Assembly: GCF_024347315.1 (NCBI RefSeq) | Contig: NZ_AP025460.1 | Location: 1,364,001 to 1,428,000, forward strand | Reading direction: 5' to 3' | Length of the DNA: 64,000 nt | Source of the DNA: Vibrio atlanticus | Lineage (GTDB): Bacteria > Pseudomonadota > Gammaproteobacteria > Enterobacterales > Vibrionaceae | Shown: positions 8,387-16,450 of the stretch, piece by piece | Layout: each line of letters begins with the position of its first letter | How positions within the stretch are numbered: position 1 is the stretch's first letter | The notes under the pieces: model-generated | Seen by the model: the letters and a program-made list of their open reading frames with translations, nothing else | Databases searched by the model: none | Told to the model about the DNA's origin: nothing | Translations under genes and position numbers: made by a program

Positions 8387-9889
8387 CTGTCTCTTATACA
8401 CAAATCCCTAAGCCACGCTTGGGGATTTTTTTTGAACTATTTTTAGGTTTCATGATCTGATCATCTAAGCAATGACAAGGATGATTATCATGACCTATAT
8501 AGAGCCAACCCTTTGGGCACAAAAACAGTTCGGTCAAGCCCACCTTAATGACCCTAGACGCACTCAAAGACTCGTTGCTCTCGCAGCCTCACTGGCCGAG
8601 CAACCTGGCGTACCCGTCTCGAAACTCATTATCTCCCCTGCTGAAATGGAAGGGGCTTATCGCTTCATCCGTAATGAGCAAATCAAAGCAGAAGATATCG
8701 CAGAAGCGGGTTTTTATGTCACTGCACAAGAAGCATTAGAGCAACAGACACTTCTTGCCTTAGAAGACACCACTTCTCTCAGTTACTCCCATCGCAGCAT
8801 TCGAGATGAACTCGGGCACTCCAATCAAGGTAATCGACATCGCGCCATGTTCGTACACTCAACCTTACTTTTTGCTCCCGACACTCAATCTGTTATTGGT
8901 TTAATTGAACAACAGCGCTGGACTCGTGATATAGAAAAGCGAGGTCAAAGGCACCAGCATGCGACTCGACCATACAAAGAGAAAGAAAGTTATAAGTGGG
9001 AACAAGCCTCTCGCCATGTCGCTGAGCGACTTGGCGATAAAATTTCGGATGTCATTTCTGTGTGCGATAGAGAAGCCGACCTATTTGAATACCTCACTTA
9101 CAAGCGAGAGCAACAACAAAGGTTCCTCGTTCGCTCAATGCAAAGCCGCTGTATTGAAGAGCATGATAATCGTCTTTATAGCTATGCCTCTACCCTGTTA
9201 TCAGCCGGAGAGAAAGTGCTCGAAATACCGCAAAAAGGCGGTCGTAAAGCTCGCAAGGCTCATTTAGATATCAAATATGCCCCCGTGACACTCAAGTCTC
9301 CTGCTAACAAGAAAGAGTTCGATAACATTCCGCTTTACTACGTGGGATGTATAGAACAAGGAGAGAGTGGTAATAAGCTCGCATGGCACTTACTGACTTC
9401 AGAGCCGATAACGAGCAAGGAAGAGGCACTCAAAATCGTCAGTTATTATGAGCGGCGCTGGCTAATAGAAGATTTTCATAAAGTCTGGAAAAGTGAAGGG
9501 ACTGAAGTTGAGCAACTGAGAATGCAAAGTAAGGATAACTTAGAAAGGCTCAGCGTCGTTTTGGCTTTTATCGCGACTCGGTTACTCCAATTGAGGTTTA
9601 TGAATGAATCAGACGAGTTATCTAAGACCAGTTGTGAGCAGGTATTAAAAGGCAAAGCGTGGAAGTTAATGTGGCTCAAGTTGGAGAGCAAAAAACTACC
9701 GAAAGAAGCGCCTAATATATCATGGGCTTACAACGGTATTGCTCGGTTAGGTGGTTGGAAGAATACCAAGCGAACAGGTCGCGCTTCTATAAAGACGTTA
9801 TGGCAAGGATGGCTTAGGTTACAAACCATCCTTGAAGGGTATGAACTCGCTAAGTCTCTTGATTAACCAGACTTGTGATCAAGAGACAG
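8387..9889 (+). mobile_element. IS50 (Tn5)-like insertion sequence, IS4 family
   Basis: A complete 1503-bp element. Its left end CTGTCTCTTATACACA and the right end, read inwards CTGTCTCTTGATCACA, closely match the outside and inside ends of IS50/Tn5. It carries one transposase gene with all catalytic residues. It is flanked by an 8-bp duplication (CCTTAAGG). Joining the flanks recreates a 16-bp palindrome that was the terminator of the minus-strand gene ending at 9902. The clean ends and intact gene suggest a recent, possibly active insertion. Confidence 0.9.
8490..9866 (+). CDS. IS4-family transposase, IS50/Tn5 group
   Basis: A 458-residue DDE transposase aligned by eye to Tn5 Tnp. N-terminal DPRRTQRLV and EGAYRFIRN match the Tn5 DNA-binding region. 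The catalytic triad is D93 (LEDTTSLSY), D193 (VCDREAD) and E327 within the YREK motif (Y320, R323, E327, K334). The C-terminal AYNGIARLGGWKNTKRTG matches the Tn5 C-terminus. The ATG at 8490 has AAGGA 8 nt upstream and is preferred to the in-frame ATG at 8472. No frameshift is seen. Confidence 0.92.
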   Translation: MTYIEPTLWAQKQFGQAHLNDPRRTQRLVALAASLAEQPGVPVSKLIISPAEMEGAYRFIRNEQIKAEDIAEAGFYVTAQEALEQQTLLALEDTTSLSYSHRSIRDELGHSNQGNRHRAMFVHSTLLFAPDTQSVIGLIEQQRWTRDIEKRGQRHQHATRPYKEKESYKWEQASRHVAERLGDKISDVISVCDREADLFEYLTYKREQQQRFLVRSMQSRCIEEHDNRLYSYASTLLSAGEKVLEIPQKGGRKARKAHLDIKYAPVTLKSPANKKEFDNIPLYYVGCIEQGESGNKLAWHLLTSEPITSKEEALKIVSYYERRWLIEDFHKVWKSEGTEVEQLRMQSKDNLERLSVVLAFIATRLLQLRFMNESDELSKTSCEQVLKGKAWKLMWLKLESKKLPKEAPNISWAYNGIARLGGWKNTKRTGRASIKTLWQGWLRLQTILEGYELAKSLD

Positions 9890-9906
9890 CCTTAAGGAGC
9901 CTTATT
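9890..9906 (-). terminator. Half of a terminator split by the insertion sequence
   Basis: Without the element and one duplication copy, the minus strand would read TAAGGCTCC TTAA GGAGCCTTTTTG: a stem with a T-run immediately after the stop codon of the membrane gene. The insertion separates the stem halves by 1.5 kb. Because the element ends are also inverted repeats, GGCTCC and GGAGCC now extend the element's ends to 21 bp. Confidence 0.7.
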
Positions 9907-10390
9907 CTTTATCGGTGTCTTTTCTTGACATAAGTTGAGGGAATTGGATAACCAAAGAAAACATGATGTTTATAACTTCGATGATAATTGCCACGGAAAC
10001 AATAATAACTGTCAACTCAACCGCCGTGATTAGAGTATCTCTTGGAGGAACTAGAGGGTGCGCAGGATAGGACATTAAAGGAATACCCGTAACCCTCAGA
10101 TATGGTAGGAGAAGGGAAGCTAGAAGACAGAAAACAAGTATAAGTATGTCTCGCTTCAAGCACATTAAAAAACTGGTAAATCTATTCAACTGAATTGTTG
10201 AGCCAGTCGTAGTTGCAAGAGTAATCAAAACACTAAAAATAACAGATACTCCGGCAGTAAGGCCGCCAAGTATGGCTCCGATAATACCTGGAGTCGAAGA
10301 TTCTAATAGTTTATATGCCATCTCACTATCAGTTGAGAAGCCAAGACAAACTAAAAATATAAACGCTGTTATTAGTATTGTTCTAAACAT
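9902..10390 (-). CDS. Small four-helix membrane protein, second gene of a RexAB-like operon
   Basis: A 162-residue protein of unknown family with about four hydrophobic helices (roughly residues 3-19, 34-60, 78-98 and 121-147) and a charged tail (SRKDTDKE). It overlaps the upstream gene by 8 bp, so the two are translationally coupled. A soluble protein of about 300 residues followed by a four-helix protein of about 150 is the layout of lambda rexA-rexB, in which RexB is an ion channel causing abortive infection. The resemblance is in size, order and topology only; no sequence homology is claimed. Its terminator was split by the insertion sequence. Confidence 0.65.
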   Translation of the reverse strand: MFRTILITAFIFLVCLGFSTDSEMAYKLLESSTPGIIGAILGGLTAGVSVIFSVLITLATTTGSTIQLNRFTSFLMCLKRDILILVFCLLASLLLPYLRVTGIPLMSYPAHPLVPPRDTLITAVELTVIIVSVAIIIEVINIMFSLVIQFPQLMSRKDTDKE

Positions 10391-11291
10391 CTTTGTTTTC
10401 TTCTAAAACCTCATCGTGGTAGTCGTATTTTTCTCTGTATAATGATAAAACCTCTACAACATCTCCGGCACTATAGTTGGACAACTCTATTTCTGTAACC
10501 CCTTTACCCGACATAGCTACAATCTTAGCTACGCGTTCACTACCAACACTAGTTAGTTTCTTTTTGTGTCCGGCTAAGCGACCTTTTAATGTCCATTCAC
10601 CACCACCTTTTCTACACCACCTAACCATATTGTTTAGCCAACCCTCACTTTTTAGCTTTAAAGTTGAATCTTTATTCTCAAACGTGGTTCTAATTACGTT
10701 AGCGTTGGTATTCTCTGTAGTATCACACAGAGCCTTCTTCATCTCTTTTTCTGTGTTACCAAAGAGGTTTGGTGGTATTAAATCAAAAGTAACTGTCTGA
10801 ACTGATTCAAATCTATCGTACTCTTCCCAGAATGTATGAACCGTGGAGTTCAACACAGGGGTAATATCTGCCCTTAGGTTAATCTCTGCCAATTCGATAT
10901 TATTAGCTAGAGATTGAAACGCTTTACATGCCGCAGTCGGTGTAGAAAAAACATTAGTCTTCTTTTCAACAAGAATCACCTGTTGTTCTCTATCCCACAG
11001 CCAAACCATAGGTGGAAAGTCATCAACACTATATTCATTAAAGTTTGCATCATGACCATGTAGGGACTTTGCTTTAGCTACCATCCCTGCCATAACACCT
11101 TCATCTCGGCCATCGATCATAATTTTCAGAGAGAATAGCTTTTCATTATGCTCATTTTCTGGAGGTGAGTGCTCTGAATATCTCAGTGCGTCTTCAAACG
11201 CATAAATGTCCTCAGACATGTTCTTGTTAACAAACAACTGCGGTTCCATTGCTACTAATGAAACCCTTAACGCGTAAAAATTCATTGCCAT
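10383..11291 (-). CDS. Unknown soluble protein, first gene of a RexAB-like operon
   Basis: A 302-residue soluble protein that I do not recognise. It opens MAMNFYALRVSL. The middle (about 95-135) has a WDREQQVILVEKKTNVFSTPTAACKAF segment, like a domain that reports on bound ligand. A later strand reads TVTFDLIPPNLF (about 173-184), and the basic C-terminal part (about 225-260) could bind nucleic acid. An ATG two codons in (11285) has better spacing from a weak GAG site. It is followed by a coupled membrane gene. A phage-defence role is inferred from the operon shape and the accessory location; the protein itself shows no known nuclease or ATPase motif. Confidence 0.6.
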   Translation of the reverse strand: MAMNFYALRVSLVAMEPQLFVNKNMSEDIYAFEDALRYSEHSPPENEHNEKLFSLKIMIDGRDEGVMAGMVAKAKSLHGHDANFNEYSVDDFPPMVWLWDREQQVILVEKKTNVFSTPTAACKAFQSLANNIELAEINLRADITPVLNSTVHTFWEEYDRFESVQTVTFDLIPPNLFGNTEKEMKKALCDTTENTNANVIRTTFENKDSTLKLKSEGWLNNMVRWCRKGGGEWTLKGRLAGHKKKLTSVGSERVAKIVAMSGKGVTEIELSNYSAGDVVEVLSLYREKYDYHDEVLEENKDV

Positions 11292-12396
11292 CTCAAGTGA
11301 AAATTAAACTAAAGTGTTATTTTACAATGAATTTTCTTTATTGCATATGGTGTAAGTTGGTTTGTGTATGTATATACAGTACTTTGAGATGGATGATTTG
11401 TAAATTGGATTAGTCACATAAACTAAGTACCAGACTTTCACCCGTATTACATCACTGAAATCTCTGCAAGCAGGATTAGGTAAATGGATAGCTTTAAATA
11501 AGTGTATGAACAGAATGTGAATGTGTAAAATGTCTAACGCATAAAGGGGCATAAACGTGTTAGCGGAGAACACCAAACATTGATAAATACCTGACGATAA
11601 TCTTGAAATTACGGCCATTGTTGTAGTCGACTTCAAAAGCTTCATGCTCTTAGTTTTCAGAATCCACTAAGTAAATTTCCTTCGCAATATTCCACTTCAA
11701 GCACTTAACATAAACCACATCATTAATTCGAATTAGGCGGCACGCCGTCTGAAGCTGAGCATTCTCATTATTCAGTTGTGTTATTGAGCATAACGATAGG
11801 TGTGTGAGGCTAGAGCTTAATAGAGACAGACGTTTTCGTGACAGAAAGATCAGCAGAACCGCTGCATGAAAGGAAGCAGTTTGATTTGAGGGCGGCCGAG
11901 TTCCCCCCGAACTCGACCTGTTCCAGACGCGCAAGCAAAGGCGTTTGGTTTCTGGCTTACTGATAAATTAACCAATTTCAGTTTGTTGTGTAAATAATCA
12001 ATAGTTTGGCAACTGATAGGTAGATCGTATTTCGATGTGCAAATCATAGAAATGAATGTGGCAACCGTGGTGCCTGAGTTCATGCAAGGAGGCTGGCGTA
12101 TTGAAGTGAAAGGGCCGACACAATATGAAACTTGTCTTTCTAGTTAATAATATCGTTATTATTTAAATTGTAGGTATTTATAACTGGCTAGTGGAGTGTG
12201 CTAGTTTTAAGAGTTGGTCATCTTTTATTCTGGTGTTATACACTGCTTTTTATTTCTAGATTGGATTTAGTGTCTGAATTATTAAATCTGGCGGGATAAA
12301 TGATTGTTTAATGTTGATTTGGCAAGATCTTCAAGTATCCTTTATGTAAATAAAACGTTAAATATCGAAAGTTAATTAACAATCATTAAGGAGTCG
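11292..12396. other. Gene-poor spacer with possible gene remnants
   Basis: There is no convincing intact gene in 1.1 kb. It includes the promoter side of the two-gene operon and the right 41-bp repeat. Three short frames look like tails of lost genes: minus strand at 11650-11790 (ending RINDVVYVKCLKWNIAKEI..), plus strand at 11893-11970 (PPELDLFQTRKQRRLVSGLL) and plus strand at 12001-12150 (DVQIIEMNVATVVPEFMQGG..). None has a start and body. The last 200 bp are very AT-rich and hold the promoter of the gene at 12400. Confidence 0.4.
11811..11851. repeat. Right copy of the imperfect 41-bp direct repeat
   Basis: Pairs with 6397-6437 (36 of 41 identical by eye) in the same orientation. Between the copies lie all the clearly accessory genes; beyond it the conserved vibrio order resumes at 12400. 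Confidence 0.6.
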
Positions 12397-12399
12397 ATG

Positions 12400-13056
12400 A
12401 TGTTACATGCTCACGAAAATACCCTACATATTACCCACCTCAGTAACCATGCAGTTAAGGAGTTGTCACCATCATTCTCTAAGCTACCAAGCACAGAGCA
12501 TGCAGATGGCCAGTTCCGATTGAGAAGGTACTCAGTGGTTGAATTCAGTAATGGACAAGTCGTTGAGCTAGACAAACATAACTTTGTTCAGTCTGAAAAC
12601 ATTAATCACTTTCAAGGTGACGTCGTTCGTCAGTTCGAGCCGATTGAAGCGAATATTTTAGGCAGCGAAGGCATGCAAGAGATGTGTGAACTGTTTATTG
12701 AAACCAACGGGCTTGAAGACGGACAAGAAATCGAAATCCATCAAATCCGTATTGCCGCTATTTTTGAAGAAACTCAGGTTGCACCAGAAGGTGTTCACCA
12801 AGACGGTTTTGACCACATCGCGATCATTGGTGTTACTCGTCACAACATCGTTGGTGGTGAAGTGATGCTTTATCAAGATAGCCACGAAGCACCGTTCTTC
12901 AGAAAAGTATTAGGCGATGGTGAGGTTGCGATGCTGGCAGACAGTAAGCTTTGGCACAATGCACAACCGATTCGTACCATAGACCACGGCGAGATGGGCT
13001 ATATGGATGTGTTTGTTCTAACGGCTAAGGATGCGCGCAATGTCCTTCACTCTTAA
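12400..13056 (+). CDS. 2-oxoglutarate/Fe(II) dioxygenase family protein (VC1183-like)
   Basis: A 218-residue protein of the 2OG-Fe dioxygenase family (PF10014). Iron ligands are visible as H133-x-D135 (GVHQDGFDHI) and H186 (LWHNAQPI), with R192 placed to bind 2-oxoglutarate. Family members hydroxylate free amino acids or related small molecules; the substrate here is unknown. Two adjacent ATGs occur; the second (12400) lies 6 nt after AAGGAG and is preferred. The next gene overlaps its 3' end, so the two are coupled. By memory of locus names, the V. cholerae counterparts lie directly next to trxB, which would make 6.3-12.4 kb an insertion. Confidence 0.85.
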   Translation: MLHAHENTLHITHLSNHAVKELSPSFSKLPSTEHADGQFRLRRYSVVEFSNGQVVELDKHNFVQSENINHFQGDVVRQFEPIEANILGSEGMQEMCELFIETNGLEDGQEIEIHQIRIAAIFEETQVAPEGVHQDGFDHIAIIGVTRHNIVGGEVMLYQDSHEAPFFRKVLGDGEVAMLADSKLWHNAQPIRTIDHGEMGYMDVFVLTAKDARNVLHS

Positions 13057-14275
13057 TGACGTGCGCCAACAGTTTAGCGCGTTAGGCCAATATCATAATG
13101 GCAAGCCAGTCACTTTCTTTGATGGGCCGGGTGGCTCTCAGGTGCCTGAGAATGTTTTAGCTTCAATGACCGAATACCTAGGGCATTTCAATTCAAACCT
13201 AGGCGGGCACTATTTTTCTAGCCAAAAGACCACAAGTTTAATGCAGCAAGCGCGAGAAGCGGCGCAAGCACTGCTTAATGCGGAGTCTTCTGGCAACGTT
13301 GTGTTCGGAGCGAACATGACATCGCTGACCTTCCAACTAAGCCGAGCGATCAGCCGCGATTGGAAAGAGGGCGATGAAGTTATCGTCACTGCGCTAGATC
13401 ATTACTCGAACGTGTCGAGCTGGCAGCAAGCGGCAGACGACAAAGGCGCGATTGTTCGCCAAGTTCGCGTAGACGAGTCGGATTGCAGTTTGGATATGGC
13501 GCATTTTGAATCGCTGCTTAACGAGAAAACCAAGCTTGTCGCGGTGACGTTTGCTTCGAACACGACAGGCTCGATTGTCGACATGGCAAAAGTTATTGAG
13601 CTTGCACATCAGCATGGCGCGCAGGTTTATGTCGATGCAGTGCATTACGCGCCACACCATTTGGTCGATGTTCAGCAATTGAATTGTGATTTCTTAGCGT
13701 GTTCAGCTTATAAGTTCTTCGGCCCGCATGTTGGCATTGCTTATGTCGCGCCTCAATGGCTGCATACTTTAAAGCCATACAAGGTAGAGCCTGCAACTAA
13801 TATTGGCCCAGGTCGATTTGAGACAGGCACGCAAAGCTTCGAAGGCCTTGCCGGTGTGATTGCAGCGGTGGATTACTTGGCGCAGTTAGGTGATCCTGCC
13901 GATTCATTGCGTTCTCGTTTAGAGCAAAGCTACGCGCTGTATAATAAGCATGAAAGCCAACTCAGCGAGTACTTCCTTAAACGCTTGTCTGATCTAGAAG
14001 GGGCAAAGCTTTATGGAAAAGCCGAGTTTGACTCGAACCTAAGAACGCCAACCTTTGCGGTTACCTTTGAAAACCATTCTCCAGAGTTCATCGCTAAGAA
14101 GCTGGGCGAGCATAATATCTGTGTGTGGAATGGTCATTTCTACGCATTAGGTTTGGTGAAACAGTTAGGTATCGAAGAGCAGGGCGTGGTGCGTATTGGT
14201 TGTATGCATTACAACTCGATTGAAGAGATCGACTTGTTGTTCAATGTGCTTGAAGGGATCTTGCGAAGCCACTAG
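13040..14275 (+). CDS. Cysteine-desulfurase-like PLP enzyme (TIGR01976, VC1184 type) without the usual catalytic Cys
   Basis: A 411-residue class V aminotransferase-fold enzyme. The PLP lysine is K225 (SAYKFFGPHVG), with D199-x-x-H202 (VDAVH) upstream; the loop GRFETGTQSFEG is that of the VC1184-type subfamily. In SufS/CsdA the catalytic cysteine sits in a THxCxxP-type loop; the aligned segment here reads NGHFYALG, with Tyr in place of Cys, so sulfur release by the usual route is doubtful. The ATG at 13040, 8 nt after AAGGA, is preferred to the in-frame ATG at 13031. The 17-bp overlap with the dioxygenase gene suggests both act on one small-molecule pathway. Confidence 0.85.
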   Translation: MSFTLNDVRQQFSALGQYHNGKPVTFFDGPGGSQVPENVLASMTEYLGHFNSNLGGHYFSSQKTTSLMQQAREAAQALLNAESSGNVVFGANMTSLTFQLSRAISRDWKEGDEVIVTALDHYSNVSSWQQAADDKGAIVRQVRVDESDCSLDMAHFESLLNEKTKLVAVTFASNTTGSIVDMAKVIELAHQHGAQVYVDAVHYAPHHLVDVQQLNCDFLACSAYKFFGPHVGIAYVAPQWLHTLKPYKVEPATNIGPGRFETGTQSFEGLAGVIAAVDYLAQLGDPADSLRSRLEQSYALYNKHESQLSEYFLKRLSDLEGAKLYGKAEFDSNLRTPTFAVTFENHSPEFIAKKLGEHNICVWNGHFYALGLVKQLGIEEQGVVRIGCMHYNSIEEIDLLFNVLEGILRSH

Positions 14276-14324
14276 CAGAAGTAATTAGCAAGAAGTCGCT
14301 ATCACTTAATAGCGACAGAATTAG

Positions 14325-14374
14325 AAAAGAGCATACTTCTCTCATGAATATTGAGGTGTAAGTATGCTCTTTTT
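14325..14374. terminator. Bidirectional terminator
   Basis: The 14-bp stem AAAAGAGCATACTT / AAGTATGCTCTTTT lies between the convergent desulfurase-like gene (+) and DJ-1/PfpI gene (-). Confidence 0.85.
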
Positions 14375-14429
14375 ATTTGATTGAGCTTATTTGATCAACG
14401 CCAGTTATTCGAATAAGCCCTTGATTTAA

Positions 14430-15101
14430 CTAAGACAGGTGCTTAACCAGAGTTGCACCTACAGCGTGCGCGCTGGTTGGGTTTTGGCCAGTAATCACTC
14501 GATCATCAACAATCACAAGCTCTTGCCAAGGTTGAACCTTGTTGAAACGCGCTGCGCTGCGAGCAAGAGACTCTTCCAATAGGAATGGGATGTCGTTGAT
14601 GGTGCCAAAGTCGATTTCTTCTTCACGTGTAAAACCAGTCACCGATTTAGAGCTTAATAGCTTCTCGCCGTTGCTTAAAACAATCGGAAGCAGTGCTGCT
14701 GGGCCGTGACATACTGATGCGATCACACCACCATCTTCATAATGTTTAGCAGCAATCGTTGCGAATTGCTCGTCGGTTGCTAAGTCAGAAAGTAGGCCGA
14801 ATCCACCTGGGTAGAAGATAGCATCGTAGCTTTCTATGTTAACTTGGCTTACCGGAATTGTATTGTTAATGCGGTTCTGGAAGTCATCATCAGCTAAGAT
14901 CTCTGCGTTTACTGAATCACCTTCAATATCGGTTCCATACAGTGGACCTTTGCCACCCTTGATAGACGCGATGTCGTACTCGAAACCCGCAGCAATGATC
15001 TCTTTCAGTGCATGAGTCAGTTCTGGAGCGTATGTACCGTTCGCTTGATCTGTATCGCCTAGTGTTGCGTGGTTAGTTACTGGGATTAGTATTTTTTTCA
15101 T
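14430..15101 (-). CDS. DJ-1/PfpI family protein (Hsp31-like, type 1 glutamine amidotransferase fold)
   Basis: A 223-residue protein with the DJ-1/PfpI fold. The nucleophile elbow is SVCHGPAALL (Cys at about residue 136), and the acidic partner lies in the YPGGFGLLSDLA segment. The opening PVTNHATLG and the length match the Hsp31/HchA-like group of glyoxalase III, deglycase or chaperone proteins. Likely role: detoxifying reactive carbonyls in the cytoplasm. It is divergent from a LysR regulator, with a perfect 18-bp palindrome between them. Confidence 0.88.
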   Translation of the reverse strand: MKKILIPVTNHATLGDTDQANGTYAPELTHALKEIIAAGFEYDIASIKGGKGPLYGTDIEGDSVNAEILADDDFQNRINNTIPVSQVNIESYDAIFYPGGFGLLSDLATDEQFATIAAKHYEDGGVIASVCHGPAALLPIVLSNGEKLLSSKSVTGFTREEEIDFGTINDIPFLLEESLARSAARFNKVQPWQELVIVDDRVITGQNPTSAHAVGATLVKHLS

Positions 15102-15250
15102 GATTCGTTCCTTTGAGCACGTTTGTTTGGTTTCAGCGTCGTGGCTTTTATTTAGAAAACCAAAGCTTTCAATTTAGATACCGCTGTTTCGTTACCTGTA
15201 ATACTAGTAGTAAACCATTTGAGTGATAATATGCCGAGCAGGCAAAACAT

Positions 15251-15268
15251 TATTGCTATATAGCAATA
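15251..15268. promoter_or_regulatory. Probable LysR operator, perfect 18-bp palindrome
   Basis: TATTGCTATATAGCAATA is a perfect palindrome with the TTGC-N6-GCAA form expected of a LysR site. It lies 50 bp before the LysR gene and 150 bp before the DJ-1/PfpI gene. Binding by the neighbouring regulator is inferred. Confidence 0.65.
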
Positions 15269-15318
15269 GTGGGTGTGAATTAATCGGATGTGAATTCGTT
15301 AGATGTAACAGGTGAAGT

Positions 15319-16203
15319 ATGGATAGCTTTGAAGGTATTAATGAATTTGTTGCGGTAGCCGAATGTCACGGCTTTTCTGCGGCCGCGAAACAACTGGGTT
15401 GCAGTACCAGTCATGTCAGTCGCCAAGTATCGAGATTAGAAGAGCGGGTGGGTGTGGCTTTACTGGCACGCTCTACACGAATGGTGAGCCTGACCGAATC
15501 GGGTCACACCTATTATCAGCAGTGCAAAGATCTAGTTATCGGGCTGCAACAGGCGAATGAACAAGTCACGTCTCAACAAGCTCAGCTGAGCGGTACTTTA
15601 CGTGTCAGTGCGGCGGGTGCGTTTGCTGAAAATCATGTTGCCGCGGCGCTGATGGAATTTGCGAAAGACCACCCTGATCTGACTATCGAAATGAACTTCA
15701 ATACCAATATGGTTAACTTCATCGAAGATGGTATTGATTTCGCGATTCGTTATGGCCGACTTGATGATTCGGGTTTGGTGGCAAGGAAGCTGGTGGATCG
15801 CCCAATGGCAGCGGCCGCGAGTCAGAACTATATCGATCAATTCGGTTCTCCAACACAGCCTGAACAGTTGAAGTTGCACAGCTGTATTATTGCCAACAGT
15901 GATCAGTGGTTGTTTGAGAAAGATGGAAAACCGTTAAATGCAGTTCGAGTACATGGGCGTTGGAAAAGCAATAACTCGAGTGCGGTACTTAAAGCTTGTG
16001 AAGAAGGGCTTGGCATTGTTTATCTTCCCAAAAGCAGCTTCAACGGCGGTCTTGCCAATGGGAAGCTCGTTCCAGTGCTAGAAGAATATTGGGGAGCAGG
16101 TACAAGCAGTTGGATCGTATATCAAAACCGTCGCTTTCTTCCACAGAGAGCAAGGCTGGCTATCGACTTCTTAGTTGCTTATTTTTCCGATTGGAATGAG
16201 TAA
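15319..16203 (+). CDS. LysR-family transcriptional regulator
   Basis: A 294-residue LysR-type regulator. The winged HTH covers residues 1-62 (EFVAVAECHGFSAAAKQLG, STSHVSRQVSRLEERVG), and the effector-binding domain runs from about residue 90 to the end. The ATG at 15319 follows CAGGTGAAGT, an acceptable ribosome site. It is divergent from the DJ-1/PfpI gene, and the palindrome at 15251 is the expected operator for both. The inducer is likely an electrophile or oxidative signal, inferred only from the neighbour. Confidence 0.9.
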   Translation: MDSFEGINEFVAVAECHGFSAAAKQLGCSTSHVSRQVSRLEERVGVALLARSTRMVSLTESGHTYYQQCKDLVIGLQQANEQVTSQQAQLSGTLRVSAAGAFAENHVAAALMEFAKDHPDLTIEMNFNTNMVNFIEDGIDFAIRYGRLDDSGLVARKLVDRPMAAAASQNYIDQFGSPTQPEQLKLHSCIIANSDQWLFEKDGKPLNAVRVHGRWKSNNSSAVLKACEEGLGIVYLPKSSFNGGLANGKLVPVLEEYWGAGTSSWIVYQNRRFLPQRARLAIDFLVAYFSDWNE

Positions 16204-16450
16204 CCGAATAGATAGTGCTTACATAGCTATACAATATCCTTGTTGTTTTTTGATGTGCGTAATAAGAAGGTGCTATTTGTCTACTTTTGATGACTTATGC
16301 TTACGATTGAGTTGTAGAGAAGCCTAAAGCAGTACGATATACTAGATATCATATTAATGTCCCTAGCGCGTGATAGATTGTGTGGAAGCGTTGGCAGGAT
16401 GTGTTGTTATGCTTCGGCTTATGAAGTGTAGCGAGAATGCGGAGTTGGCA

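Noticed and set aside
8472..8489. Transposase start at 8472
   Set aside because: No Shine-Dalgarno, while the ATG at 8490 has AAGGA at good spacing and fits the family N-terminus.
9902..11291. Two-gene operon as Kiwa (KwaA/KwaB)
   Set aside because: Membrane plus soluble pairing is similar, but the order is reversed and no DUF4868 pattern could be recognised.
11322..11645. Minus-strand open frame in the accessory spacer
   Set aside because: No ribosome site, no family pattern and AT-driven composition; not supported as a gene.
6397..11851. Integrated filamentous phage or XerCD element at dif
   Set aside because: No dif-like 28-mer, no phage replication or assembly genes; only one decayed regulator points to phage.
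13040..14275. Simple call of cysteine desulfurase (CsdA/SufS)
   Set aside because: The catalytic cysteine loop reads NGHFYALG; only the fold and PLP site are supported.
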